Positions 1 to 11,444 of a stretch of DNA of 64,000 nucleotides are shown one piece after another; within the stretch, counting starts at the first letter, position 1; each line of letters starts with the position of its first letter. The notes under the pieces are model-generated. The model worked only from the letters and a program-made list of their open reading frames with translations. It searched no databases and was not told the origin of the DNA. The translations under genes were made by a program, and so were the position numbers. Source of the stretch: Hsuehochloa calcarea (taxonomy: Eukaryota > Streptophyta > Magnoliopsida > Poales > Poaceae); NCBI GenBank assembly GCA_036346395.1, contig CM070594.1, forward strand, positions 27,623,385 through 27,687,384. Reading direction: 5' to 3'.

Positions 1-524
1 ATCTTTGACCAACTCCAACCATCTCTTTTGCACGAGGTTCAGATCTGGTTGGGTGAACAAATACTTTAGGCTTTTGTGATCCGAATACACTTCTAGCGAT
101 TACTGATTAGGTAATGTCGCCAAATCTTAAGTGCATGAATCACAGCAGACCAATTCCAAGTCATGGGTAGGATAGTTGAGTTCATGAGTCCTTAATTGCC
201 TTGATGCATAGGCCACTACCTTGCCTTCTTGCATAAGGACACAACCGAGTCCTCGCCGAGAAGCATCGCAAAAGATATCGAAGCCTCGATGGATATCGGA
301 AGGGCGAGGGCGGAGCGGTGGTCAAGCGCTTCTTAAGTACTTGAAACTTTCCTCACAAGCATCGGACCACAAGAACTTCTTGTCCTTCTTGAGCAACTCC
401 GTCATCGGCCGCGATCTTGGAGAAATTCTCGATAAAGCGGCGATAATATCCCGCTAAGCGAGAAAACTCCGCGCCGGTTACCAAGTAGGTGAACCATGAA
501 AGAACATCGCTGACCTTGCTAGGG
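1..524 (-). pseudogene. Ty3/gypsy RNase H segment, broken and cut by the window edge
   Basis: Minus-strand translation in pieces gives the RNase H landmarks LRTHELNYPTHDLEL, then a histidine-tryptophan-lysine rich stretch and SDHKSLKYLFTQPDLN close to the window start. This is the domain that degrades the RNA strand of the RNA/DNA hybrid during reverse transcription. Stops and frame changes separate the pieces (for example around 90-130 and 150-180), so no functional product is expected. It follows the RT directly, as in all Ty3/gypsy pol genes. Integrase should follow at coordinates below 1. Confidence 0.7.
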
Positions 525-1203
525 TCAGCGGCTCGCCTCTATTGAAAGAATATGACCCAAGAAGGCCACTTCCTTCAACGAGCGCGCACTTGCTGAACTT
601 TGCATACGGTGATGCTCACGAAGCTTGCCTAACACAAGCCTCGGATGCTCATCGTGTTCCTCATCGTCCTTGGAATAGATGAGAATATCATCGATGAAGA
701 CCACGACAAACTTATCCAAATACTCCATGAATACCGAATTCATGAGGTTCATGAACAAAGCGGGAGCATTGGTTAAGCCAAATGACATGACGGTATACTC
801 ATACAAGCCGTAACGAGTAGAAAGCCGTCTTTGGAATATCCTCAGGTCGTATCCGAACTTGATGATATCCCATTCTCAAATCAATCTTGGAGAATACTCG
901 AGCTCCAGCTAATTGATCAAAGAGATCATCAATGCGGGGCAATGGATACTTGTTCTTTACCGTTACCTCATTAAGCGGACGGTAATCAACGCACATGCGC
1001 AAAGTATTGTCCTTCTTCTTTACGAAGATTGCAGGACAACCCCACGGAGATGAGCTAGGGCGGATGAAACCTTTTTCTTGCAGCTCACTCAGTTGCTTCT
1101 TCAATTCCACCAACTCGTTCGGTGGCATCCGATAGTGCCTCTTTGAAATCGGGCGATGCAGGAACCAACTCAATGACAAACTCGAGGTCTCGGCTGGTGG
1201 CAT
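525..1203 (-). pseudogene. Ty3/gypsy reverse transcriptase, frameshifted
   Basis: Two overlapping minus-strand frames, 1203-799 and 806-525, together cover the RT palm and fingers. The first carries LQEKGFIRPSSSPWG, VDYRPLNEVTVKNKYPLPRI and FSKIDLRMGYHQVRI, with the first catalytic aspartate in SKIDL. The second carries MSFGLTNAPALFMNLMN and the active-site box VFIDDILIYS. A single frameshift near 800-806 separates them. The reaction is RNA- and DNA-templated DNA synthesis in the virus-like particle. Family assignment is secure from these motifs; activity is not expected because of the shift and of stops on both sides. Confidence 0.88.
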
Positions 1204-1289
1204 CCACGGAAGTTCTTGGGAAAGACATCGGCGAAATCACGAACTGTCGGGACTTCACCAATATCGAGGCGGGCTTCGCTTCAAGCGCG

Positions 1290-1640
1290 AAAAGATGCGG
1301 ACCTAGCGGCCGGCGGCGAACTGCTCGCCAAAGAACTAGATAGAGGCGCGCACTTCAGGCACTGTCGATGTGTCCCTTATCTTTGAGACAACCAATCCAT
1401 GCCAAGAATTACATCTAGACTTGCTGAATGGAGGAGGATAAGATTCGCGAAGAATCTCACTCCCTCGATCTCAATTGGAACATCCCTACACTCAGATTCA
1501 GCTCTTAACTCCGAACCAGGAGAGCGAATGAGCAACGGGACCAACAATGGAGTAAAGAGGAGCTCACTAAAAGCGACAAAAGACTCGAAACAAAGAATGA
1601 GATGCTCTGAATCAAACAAAGCGATGGCGAGGACAAGAGT
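1290..1640 (-). pseudogene. Ty3/gypsy aspartic protease remnant
   Basis: On the minus strand, IEGVRFFANLILLHSASLDVILGMDWLSQR-like sequence (split here: IEGVRFFANLILL, then LDVILGMDWL) marks the C-terminal half of a retropepsin. Upstream, ALFDS sits where the catalytic DSG triad is expected, but the reading frame shifts right after DS, so the Gly and the flap are lost in the continuous frame. The enzyme normally cleaves the Gag-Pol polyprotein. It lies between the gag zinc knuckle and the RT, as expected. Non-functional as it stands. Confidence 0.7.
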
Positions 1641-1699
1641 TAACGAAAAGGGTACCCGGCCACGGCGTCGGGCGCCTCCTGTGCCTTCTCTGAGAGATG

Positions 1700-2743
1700 A
1701 GGTTGTGCGACCACTACCCACGCCTTGGGTAGTAGGGACTATCTTCGGTCTGCAAAGAACCACCTCCTTGCCCGCGTTCTCCATTAGGGCGAGGGCGCTC
1801 TGTCTTCTTGGGGCAATTATTTGCATAATGCCCCTTGTCGTGCGAGAAGAAGCGGTGACATCCGCACTTGTCGCGGAGGCCTCTGGTGACTCGCGGTGCG
1901 TGATTGGGGCACGGCTGCGAAGGGCGAGGCGAGTCTTGGCGACCTCGAAGTCTTGAAGGTGAAGACGGGACCGGAGGCGCCCAACACGAGCGGAAAGAGG
2001 CGGCTGCTGCGACTTGTGGGCCTCCCACTTGCGCTTGCGGGAATCCACAAGTGCTCTCCCGCGTGCTCGACAACGATGGCCTTGTCCACCAAGGCACGGA
2101 AATCGGAAAGTCAAGGATGGATAGCTTGTCCTGCGGCTCCTCGGACAAACCATCCTTGAACTTCTCTTGCTTGGCCTCATCGGTGGCCACCTCCTCCGAG
2201 CATAACGAGCCAAATGGTTAAACTCGTGCAGGTACTCCGTGGTGAATGACGCCCTTGCACGGCGATAAGAATTCCTTCTTCTTGACTTCATCAAGCGGAA
2301 GGAATGTGACTCCGACGGAAGGCGATCTGAAACTCCTCCCAAGTGACGGTGTGACCGTCCGGTTTGCATGGCGAAAGCTCTCCCACCAAGACAAAGCTGC
2401 ACCCTCCGGTGGTGCGATGCGAATAAGCGCCTTCGTGTGCTCTCGGCGCTGCGCTATCGGCTTGCGCTCAACGAGGCGAAGCCAATCGTCTGCGTCAAGC
2501 GAGTCCTCGGACACGGAGAGCGTGAAAGTGAGTGCGAAGAAACTCCGCTAGTCCCCACGCGGTGATGACCACTCCCTTGCCGGATCTGATGCCGGTAAGG
2601 CGGAAGTGTTGCGCGATGGCGTCGAGAAGAACCCTCTGTCCTCTGCGGTTGCGCTCGATCGAAGAAGGACCTCGGCCATGGTCGGAGGAGGAGGAAGATC
2701 CTCGTCGGACGGTGGTCGCCTTGGCGCTACGAGTCGCCCGCCA
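1700..2743 (-). pseudogene. Ty3/gypsy gag (capsid/nucleocapsid), frameshifted
   Basis: The minus-strand frame just inside the LTR starts with a plausible ATG at about 2743. The matrix/capsid part shows SLDADDWLRLVERK and ALSWWESFRHANR, the conserved capsid signature of plant Ty3/gypsy (DADDWL, then WW). The frame shifts around 2220 into FNHLARYARRR. Farther on a CCHC-like nucleocapsid knuckle is recognisable (CGCHRFFSHDKGHYANNC) near 1800-1860. The usual product packages the element RNA. At least two frame changes and an in-frame stop a few codons after the ATG make it a pseudogene. Confidence 0.75.
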
Positions 2744-2745
2744 TC

Positions 2746-5700
2746 TGTTACACGAAATTTTGGTTAAAACTAGACTCAAAGATTAAAAGCGAAAGAAAGC
2801 GAAAAGCTAGCGACTAGGGGAATGGAATATCACCCTAACAGAAAGCCAAAAACAGCAAATATATAAACTTTAAAAAGGCTTATGAAAAGACTCCAAAACA
2901 GCAAGGAATCATAAAACCAAAGCTCAACTCCCCAATTCAACTAGCCCGTATTGAATGAACGAGTAATTGATTGAGAAGATAAAAACCAGAAGATTAAGGT
3001 AAGATCTAATACCACTTAAGATCAAGGCTAAATCAGCGAAAATAGTGTTAGATACATAGCTAACTAGTATCACATCTTACCCTTCTTTAACCCCACAAGT
3101 TTTAGTTGATTAAACTCTCATTTTCTACCCATTAGAAACCATCGAGCTTGCTGTCAGGAAATTGAGGTTCTTTGTAGCGATTTAGCATCAAGCTTCGGTA
3201 GAAGTCTTCCATTCTAGAAACTTCAAAATCGGCACACTTCAATTTGCCAAGCTCAGCGGTCCCATCGAAACCATTGAGCTCATTGTGCAGAAATTGAAGC
3301 GTGTGGTCAGATTCGCATCAAGCCTCTAGCGAAACCTTGATCCGAAACTTCAAAACCCTAAGCACTTCAATTTGCCAAACTCAGTGGTTCCCAAAACCCA
3401 TTTAATCGATAACATTATCTTTGAAAAGGAGATGAGAGGAAAACAACTCTTAAAACTCAAATTAGAGTAAGATGAGAGGAGAAAGCTAAGATAGGTAAGG
3501 AATAAAATCGATAATTCCTTAAGCTTTCACAAATCATTTGATACTTTTGAAAATAAGATTTTCCAAAATATCCTAAAGGCGACCAACTTGGGTTACTACG
3601 GTCGGTATGGCTCGATACCAAACCTTTGTGAGACCCGGTTTATCAAACTTGTAATCTTAACCATCCATTCGGTCCTAGCATCACAAAGCGGATAATCAGA
3701 GACTCGAGACATGTATACTTCCCAGTGCACGATATACACACTCATCACAAAATTTGTGTATCAATTCCATTCATCCACATAGAACCAAAACACGAGCGAG
3801 CAGAGTATTAATAATATTAAATCGAGTCATTACAAAGAGAGGCCAACCGGCCAACAATAAAAGAGACAACAATAATTAAGCAGTGAAGCAAAAGTGCCAT
3901 AAGATGGCTACAACAAAAGAGCCAATCGGTGTGCCTTTAACCCACAAGGCAACCGACCGGACCGCCAAGCTAGTCGCCAAACCGAAGCACATCTCACAAA
4001 AGTGAGGCCCTTGGGGCTCACCTTCTTCCCACAAACAAAAGCGTGGCAAAAGCGGTGAGTACTGAATGTACTACATAAGACTTACATGTGGAATAACAAA
4101 CTGTACATATACTACATGCAAGCTTAAACAACAATAATTTGTATGTTTCATTTTAGCATAAAGCGAGTTTTCATTTGCAATAATATAATAGATTGAAAGC
4201 AATTTAACAAATCTGTTTTTAATGTTTAAATAACCAAAAAGCACAATAATATAACAGAGGTAAAGAACAACAACAATCACGGAAGTGACTAAACCATTAG
4301 TCACCACAACAATAGTATGAATTACCCATTCATACCAACCATATCAAATTTTAATTTAAAAGGTTGAAGTCTAACTCTTGCAAAACCTAACCAAGCGTGT
4401 CCATAACCTAGGGCGAGGCTATTCGAATAGTTTTATCCTGCGGGGTGTACCATTTTACCCACACGCCGGACCGCCTTTTGCCAAGCTATTAAGCACACTT
4501 CCTTAGGTATGCAAGCACGGCTAAGTCCTCTGAGACGTTTCCAATATTGTGAATTATTCGCGAGCCGCCTGTATGGATAGAAACCCATACGTTGTGTCGG
4601 GTCGTGGCCCGACCTCGGACAACTACCCCTCACGGGTAAAGCCTCGGACAAGCTGCGGCGCCCCTCGAGGTGGAGAGTCCATCCGGAAACTCCACCACCG
4701 CACACCCAACACAAGAACACAATTCCTTTTCACACAACACACACAACGCTCCTCCTGCGACTCGGAGATAACCCACGCCAAAGTACTAAGTCAAGAGAGG
4801 TCCCATATCCCTCTCGCGTGGTTAGTCGCAAAAATGCTGGAGAGTGTGACACAAGATGTTCGGTCCTTGTTGACTTAGGCAAGACAACCACAAACCCAAT
4901 AACCCACCATCCAACCACTTGCCCAAGTCCAAATCAATTTTTCCATTTTCAAATTTTGACTTTACAAAATTAACAAAGCACAAAGTCTTGGACATAATGG
5001 AAGAATAATAATTTTTGTGTGATCAAGACCATCGACTAAGTCGATGATCGCCCAAAGCTACCGAACTAGGCATGGCTAAGCACAAAGATTCGTATTCTAC
5101 TAAGTGACAAGAGTTCATCCATCGAACTCTAATCGCGACAAATAACCTAGGCTCAAGTAGTAGAGAATAACCAACATCCTCAGATTATGCAACTATAGGA
5201 TCAACTAACCATATTTTAACACAAAGTAGCAATGCATACATACAGTTGAATTCAAAATATTAAACTTGTAAAATAATAGGATTAACATGATCAAGCGCTT
5301 GCACTTGTTGTGGGTCAAGATGTTCTTTGGGGATCACTCTCGGTATCAATGCGCTCTTGGATCCTATCGAAAGAACCAAAAAGAACCAATAAGGCAAAAG
5401 AAACCGAAAAGATCAACAGTCAACTTCAACAAAAAGCTCTCAAATTTTTACAGTAGAAAGAGCATGATTTTTATGAACTAATGCAACAAGAACCAATTGA
5501 TTTGGATTCTTAATGCAAAAGATATGGCCAAAACCATTTTGCTCGACTTTTATAAATCAAAATGCTACTATTCATTAGCGAAATTTTCGGAGCTATCTGA
5601 GTTTGAAAACATTTCTAAATTAAAGTCTAGTTAAAAACATAATCAACAAAATTTGAATCAACGAAAAGGATTTGAAATGAATTAGTTATGCATTTTACAA

Positions 5701-7734
5701 GTTATCATATTTTTCGGTTGACAAATAAATCCTTTCGGAAATCGGAATTAAAGCAGCGTGGCGAGCGAGGCGTCGATCAAAGATCCGGCGGCCCGCGTTC
5801 GGTGCTAACGCTGCGCGGGATTCACACTTCCTAAGCGCTCACCGTTGGATGCGGATCCAGCGGTTCCGCGTGAACCGGGGCGTTGGGCGGTCGAGCGTTC
5901 CACGCATAGGAGCCGTTGATCTTGGATCCAGCGGTCCACGCGGATCGAACCTTCGGACGGTCGAGCGTTCATTCAGATCCGGACCGTTGATCTTGGATCC
6001 AACGGTCCACGATTAGGCGTGATTAATTCAAATCTAAAGCGCAATCTTGGGCGTAGATCCAAAGATCGGCGGTCATAGCGACTCAAGTTCAACTTCAACG
6101 ATTTCGTCAGACAAAATTTGGCGGGAAGATTGGCTCGCCATGCGGCGACTCTGGCATGGCGGTGCGAGCAAAAGCCTAAAATGAGTTCCTAACAACCTTG
6201 CGCACCCAAAGGTACCAACAATTTTGGGCTGCGGCGGTCTAGAAACGCCGACAAGCGGAGATGACGAGAAGACTCAAAATGACCGAAAGCAACGCAAATG
6301 AGCTCAGTTGCGGTCCAAGGGAGCGGGTGCCAAACAACTAGGGACTAATAAGGGGTACTGAGCCCAAAGAAGGCAGAGGAGAATCGAGTGGCTCGGGTGA
6401 AGAAGAATAGCGATTCGGCCGACTTGGAAATCAAAATTGATCTGCTCTCTTACGCCAAAAGCAAAATTGATGAGGGTTAAAACTCGGTGAGAGGCTAAGA
6501 AGTCGAGGAATCAAGGGTTTTGAAAGAGAATGCAGGAACACCACTTTCACCGAAGGACCGAAGCTCCAACAATGGCGGCCGAGAGCAAATTTGAAATGGA
6601 GCTCGAGCAGCATACTACTGATGGTCTTTGGAGCTCAAGAGTGTTCAAAGGATGCTAAGGAAGCCACTGGGGAGTTTTATAGCCGAAGGAGCAAGGAAGA
6701 AGCAGCGGAAGAAAAATGGTGGGGCTCGTGTTGAGGCCGACCGAGGCGACAGGAGCAAGTGACAACGAGGCGGCGCGACTATGGAGGCGGCGGGGCGGAA
6801 GCATTAAATGCGGAAGAGCCGTTGGCGAAAGGAGAAGTGACCCGACGCTGCTACGCTCTGAAATTTCACCCTCTTCGTTGACCATGGCGGCGCGGCGACG
6901 GAGGTAGAGCGATAGCCGCCACCGTTGGATTGAAATCGAGCGGTGAAAAAAACGGTCGATAATAACGATTCAAGCGCTCACTCAATCTGGACCGTTGATT
7001 TGGATCCTACGGTCGCGTTGCGCAAGGCGTTCGGACGGTCGAGCGTTGGCGCGATCGTGAACCCTCGATTTAGAATCCAGCGGTTCAAATGGATCGGCGC
7101 GTTCGGATGGTCGAGCGTTCACGCGATCGTGAGCCGTTCGATCTTGATCAACGACTCACAACACTCGCGCCCGAGCGTCCGAGCGGTGCGAGTTAGTTGG
7201 TTGGACCAAATCAAGTGGCTCGAGCCGAGTCGATCCGAACAGGAGCAGTGAAAACCGGTTAGGGTTTGAATTTGAATAGCTGATTTTGGAGGAATTATTT
7301 GGGGTAGCAAACAAACCCCAAAAATTATGAAATTTTAAATGGAGATTGCTAACAGGATGATGAACCTTATATAAAATTTTCAGAGACTTTTATGCACTGC
7401 ATTTTCTCTAAAAATTCAGAAGGCTAATTTAGGAGTTTGACTAATGTTTGACTTGCCTCAAAAAATTATCAAATAATTTCTGAAAATTATGAAATAATTC
7501 TGAGGTGTTAAACATCACTCCTAGGTTCAATGAAAATTATTTCCAAAGGTTGGGCACAAGATTTTCATGAGGGAGACTTGTGTTGGTGTCCAAATGGCAA
7601 TTTGATTTTTGATTCCACATAATTCCTTTACAAAAATTATGGAACTGATTACAAAAATCAAGATCAGAGAAAAAGTTTTAATTTCTCCTCATTTTTATTA
7701 CATTTGAAACACAAACCAATTTTGGGATGTTACA
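2746..7734 (-). repeat. Chromovirus 5' LTR, 4,989 bp
   Basis: On the minus strand the LTR begins TGTAACATCCC at 7734 and ends CGTGTAACA at 2746, next to the gag start. The order of contents is AT-rich U3 (7734-7270), GC-rich repeated promoter blocks (about 7200-5760), an AT-rich middle, a conserved block at 5400-3900 that recurs in two other LTRs of this window, and an AT-rich end. It is unusually long for a grass LTR but within what large chromoviruses show. A primer-binding site matching initiator tRNA-Met is not visible after 2746. No gene is seen inside; short frames at 4430-4920 and 6430-7310 are not conserved-looking. Confidence 0.75.
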
Positions 7735-9232
7735 GAGAGCATCTATGTGAGCATGAACCTCGGCACCAGTCATCATCCGCGGTGCAGGGTCTGTCACTAC
7801 GACACCTTTCGTAAAGTTCTTGATGTCTTATGCGAGCGGATGGTCAAGAGGAGGAATTGGCGATGTGCATCGAGCAGCAGTACTTGCCACCCTTGTGCAA
7901 CCAAATGAACCTCACACCTTCCTTGCATATTGGGCATGGGAACTTCCTGTGAATACACCAGGCGCAGAATAACCAATACGCCAGGAAGTCATGCAGGGAG
8001 TAGTGGTACCAAACGTGCATTTTGAAGCTTCTCTTTGTATCTCGGTCGTATGTCCATACCCCTTCGTCCCAAGCACGGACCAATTCATCAAACACGGGCT
8101 CCATGAACACACCCATATTACTCCCGGGTGTCGGGAATTATCAACGACAAGAATACGTTATGTCGTTGAAAGGAGGCGGGGGGGAAGATTGAGGATAACG
8201 AACACGGGCCAACATGTGTATGGGGCAGCCATCGGTCCATAAGGATTGAACCCATCATTGCCGGTAGCGACACGTACATTGCGAGCCTCATCTGCTTTCT
8301 CACGATGTTTGTCATCAAAGCGGGTCCATGCTTCACCATCGGATGGATGTACCATCTTGTCAGGATTGTACCGTTTGCCATTTTTGTGCCATGTCATCAT
8401 TTCGCGGATTCCTCGGTCATGTATAGCCGTTGGATCCTCGGTAGGAGCGGAAGGTACCGTAGGATTTTCACGGGGATCGTAAAAGTTTGCCTCTTACGGC
8501 CATCACGAGTCTACCTCCGTACACGGAGGATTTACACTAGGACGATACTTTGCATCCTTGTGTTCTTTCCTAAATAGGGCGCACCCCTTGAACAAGCATG
8601 TATCTGCTCATACGGCATCTTAAGTGCGAAGGAGTTTACGTGACTCGTACATGCTCTTTGGCGAATGTGGCCCTCCGGAGCGAGGTGCCAATCACGGCCA
8701 ACATCTTATCGAAGCCTTCTCGGCTCAGGTTTAACTCGGACTTCAACCCCATTAAGCGTCCAATGGCATCCGGTTGAGACACCGTTGACCGATCGTGAAG
8801 GGTTTACGTGCGAGTCCATCATGTCGTAGAAACGCTGTGCGTTGCCTCCATCTCCTCCTTCTCCGTCCCTCATCGAGTGTCCTTGGTGAAAGTCATCTAA
8901 CATATACGCTACCCGGCATCGGCATCATAAGCCTCGGCGCGTGGTCTCACCACCTCCTCTCTCATCGATGGGCTTCACCATGGTGGACCCACCGGGTGTA
9001 GTCCGGCGTAAATCCATTCTTCAAAAGATGTTTACCCATGTCCACCTTGTTTACCCTTCTCCTGTTTCCACATTTGCTGCAGGGACACAAAACTAGACAA
9101 TGTCCTTTAGCAGCCTTGCCAAATGCAGTTCAAGAAAGCATCGGTCTTGTTCATCCATTTCGTGGTGTAATCACTCGACTTCTCCGCCGTGTACATCCAA
9201 TGACGGTCATCCATCCTCTAACATATGTATCG
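7735..9232 (-). pseudogene. TNP2-like CACTA transposase, 5' part, broken
   Basis: Minus-strand pieces in several frames follow the TNP2/Transposase_21 order. N-terminus: DRHWMYTAEKSSDYTTKWM, near 9230-9160. Then a variable acidic part (GEGGDGGNAQRFYDMMDSH) near 8850. Then MTWHKNGKRYNPDKMVHPSD at about 8400, NDGFNPYGPMAAPYTCWPVF at 8250, VFMEPVFDELVRAWDEGVWT at 8110-8050, and FPCPICKEGVRFIW with a C-x2-C pair at about 7930. It continues through HPLRQDIKNFTKGVVVTDPA to the LTR junction at 7735. The enzyme binds the element ends and cuts and pastes the DNA. Multiple frameshifts plus the gypsy insertion inactivate it. Confidence 0.85.
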
Positions 9233-10590
9233 TGAGTAATGTAACCATCAATTGCATCTACGGAGGCGCCTAAGCGGGTTCGTGATCTCGACCATGATAC
9301 AAAAGAGGGGTTATACCTAGGGTGGCGGTGGAGTCGAGGCTAAGCGAAGGCCGTGGCGGGTCGGTGCGATGGCGGCGGCGCTATGCGAGCAGACCGACGC
9401 GGCGTCGGGAACTCCGACTCGGCTCAACGGGCTCTTCTCGCAAAAATGGAACAAAATCTGTCATTTTAAAAAAATGATAATGCAACACTTCTCTGGCGTG
9501 CTATTTTCACAAAGATGCTCTTCTGCGGTACCACCTAACATGACATGGCAAGTAAAAAAATCAGCAAGTGAACTTTCAAGTGGTCCACATATGCAATGGC
9601 ACAGACAGTTTGCGGTCTGAGACAAGCTTGTTAACCGACATTAGTTCCACTAAAAGTAGCACATGCATGTGTACGGAAGAAAGACACGAGAATAATGTAT
9701 CATGTCCATATCGAATTTACCTTTTTACCACGCATGTGTCCTTGCCGAGAAACAAGAGACAAGATGTCGAAGAGAAGTTTGAAAAGAAAAATTTACTTAG
9801 AGATAAAAGTGCTTCTTCACGTGACAAAGTCTTTGCGGCGCGGCCGTTTGGCACTCGTGTGCTAACGTGGCAAAACATAGCAAAAAAAGAATGTAACGTA
9901 CCACTAGCACGAGGTAATTTTTGCTTAATTAACAAAGATTTGGTTCATTTGATCCTATCATATCTTCATCAATAATAGTACGAGAACCCGAGCCTACAAA
10001 AATAAAATTGCATGTCATACACTCTAGCACATCAAATATAGAATGATTTGGTGCATTTGAATGTAACATATGACACTCTAGTGCATATGTCATACACAAT
10101 AGTACCTACAAAGATAACAAAGATTTGGTTCATTTGATTCTAATTCTAGTACATCAAATATTCAAATAGAAAGTTAATACATTGTCATACACTCGGACAC
10201 TCATACTGTCATATGTCATACATTGAAATATTGAATGATTGAATCATACTCATAAGTCATAAGTCATAACTAATTAACCCATTTACTCATCCTGTCATAC
10301 AAGCATAACTAATTACCTCATTTACTCATACAATCATACTGTCATATAAGCATACAAATCATAAGCCAAAGTGTTATTCCAAAGTCATACACTGACTAAG
10401 TCATACACTCTGACACTCATATTGTCATACAACTACAAGCATATAAATCATAACTCATAAACTGTCATACAAGCATACAAATCATAACTCATAACTCATA
10501 AGCCAAAGTGTTATTCCAAAGTACTAAGTACTTAACTAGCTCACCTCACCAAATCACCTATTGGCTATTCACCTTTATCATTCACCGAGC
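9233..10590. other. CACTA 1 interior without recognisable gene; AT-rich imperfect tandem repeats
   Basis: Sequence between the transposase start and the GC-rich leader. From about 10010 to 10510 short units of the kind GTCATACA, CACTCTGACACTCAT and CATAACTCATAA recur irregularly. A plus-strand frame at 9568-9975 is not similar to anything I recognise and is probably chance. This stretch most likely holds 5' untranslated sequence or introns of the transposase transcription unit. Confidence 0.5.
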
Positions 10591-11230
10591 AAACAGCGGC
10601 CAAGTGAGGCCAGGGGCAGAGGTCGAGCAGAGGGCGGGCGCGGCGCGCACGCAGATCTGGCCAGAGCCAGTAGAGGCGCGATGGCGGGCGGCAGCGCTAA
10701 AAGGAGGCGGCCGGAGAGGGGCGAGCCGCGAGGTCGAGACCTCACCTCATCACCTCGGGCCGAACCGCGAGATCTCGGGGCCCACCAGCCGAGGGGGAGC
10801 GCCGGCCAGTCGAGGCACCGGGCGGGATAGAGGCGAGGGAGCCACCACGGGAGAAATGGGGGAGGGGTCGGGCCGCCGGCGGAGGGAGCCAGGAGAGAGC
10901 GAGCGGGCGCGGGGAGAAATGGGGGTGGGGGCCGGGAAAAACAGGCGGTGGCCAGGGGGAGCAGGGGGCGGGAGAAGCAGGCGGGGGGAAGAAATGTAGC
11001 GGGGGCGGGAGCAGTGCCGGGGAAGAAATGTGGGGTGGGGCGAGGAGTCGGGGTATAAGGGGCGGCGGGTCGAGGTCAGTCGGGGGCGGCCACGTGGCGT
11101 GGCGAGCGAGGCGGCGGCGCGGGTGAGGGTGGCGCGTGCGGCGCGCCGCGAGGCGGCGATGGCGCGGCGCGGCGAGCGCAGCGGCCAGCGGGTGTGTGCG
11201 TGTGTGTGCGTGTGTGCGTGTGCGCTCTAG
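10590..11230 (-). promoter_or_regulatory. GC-rich leader/promoter-like block of CACTA 1
   Basis: A strongly purine-biased, GGGGGAG/GGCGGCG-rich block on the plus strand (pyrimidine-rich on the minus, transposase-sense strand) sits between the right subterminal repeats and the transposase gene. It ends in a TG/CG microsatellite at about 11190-11226. CACTA element 2 has an equivalent block at the same relative place (20455-21035). The long frames here are low-complexity Pro/Arg/Ser or Gly/Arg runs and I do not regard them as genes. A promoter or 5' leader role is inferred from position. Confidence 0.5.
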
Positions 11231-11237
11231 GTCATAA

Positions 11238-11433
11238 CGAGAAAGTTTGCCGAGTGCGCGAGATCCGGCACTCGGCAAACAATTTTTTATTTATTTTTAT
11301 TTTTTTAATTTCTTTGCCGAGTGTCGGATCAGGAGGGCACTCGGCAAAGAGCCAAGTTCGCATATGATGGAGAGTTCTTTAAAAAAATAACAAAACCCCT
11401 TTCTTTAGAGTCTTAGTGCCACGGCACTCGGCA
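11238..11433. repeat. CACTA 1 inner subterminal repeats (ACTCGGCAAA type)
   Basis: Inverted copies of TTTGCCGAGTG and CACTCGGCAAA occur at about 11248, 11268, 11311, 11337 and 11423. Such repeated short motifs in both orientations are the binding sites for the element-encoded DNA-binding protein in En/Spm elements. They lie proximal to the left arm of the palindrome. Confidence 0.8.
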
Positions 11434-11444
11434 AACATTTCTTT

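Larger units (their letters stand above)
1..7734 (-). mobile_element. Ty3/gypsy chromovirus (Tekay-like), 5' half
   Basis: Read on the minus strand the order is 5' LTR (7734 to 2746), gag, zinc knuckle, protease, RT and the start of RNase H, running off the window at base 1. Integrase and the 3' LTR would lie outside. The gag shows the DADDWL signature and the RT shows VFIDDILIYS, both usual for plant Ty3/gypsy. The long LTR beginning TGTAACATCCC is typical of the Tekay/Del group, so that clade is favoured, but the chromodomain that would confirm it is out of view. All frames are interrupted. The LTR end at 7734 cuts straight into a CACTA transposase gene, so this element is the younger of the two. 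Confidence 0.85.

Noticed and set aside
1399..1956. 185-codon plus-strand frame
   Set aside because: It is the antisense shadow of the gag/protease region of the minus-strand chromovirus; no motif of its own.
2730..2746. Primer-binding site next to the 5-kb LTR
   Set aside because: The bases after the LTR do not match the initiator tRNA-Met or another tRNA I can name with confidence.
10742..11278. 178-codon minus-strand frame rich in Pro, Arg and His
   Set aside because: Composition artefact of the GC-rich CACTA leader; overlapping frames on the other strand are equally open.
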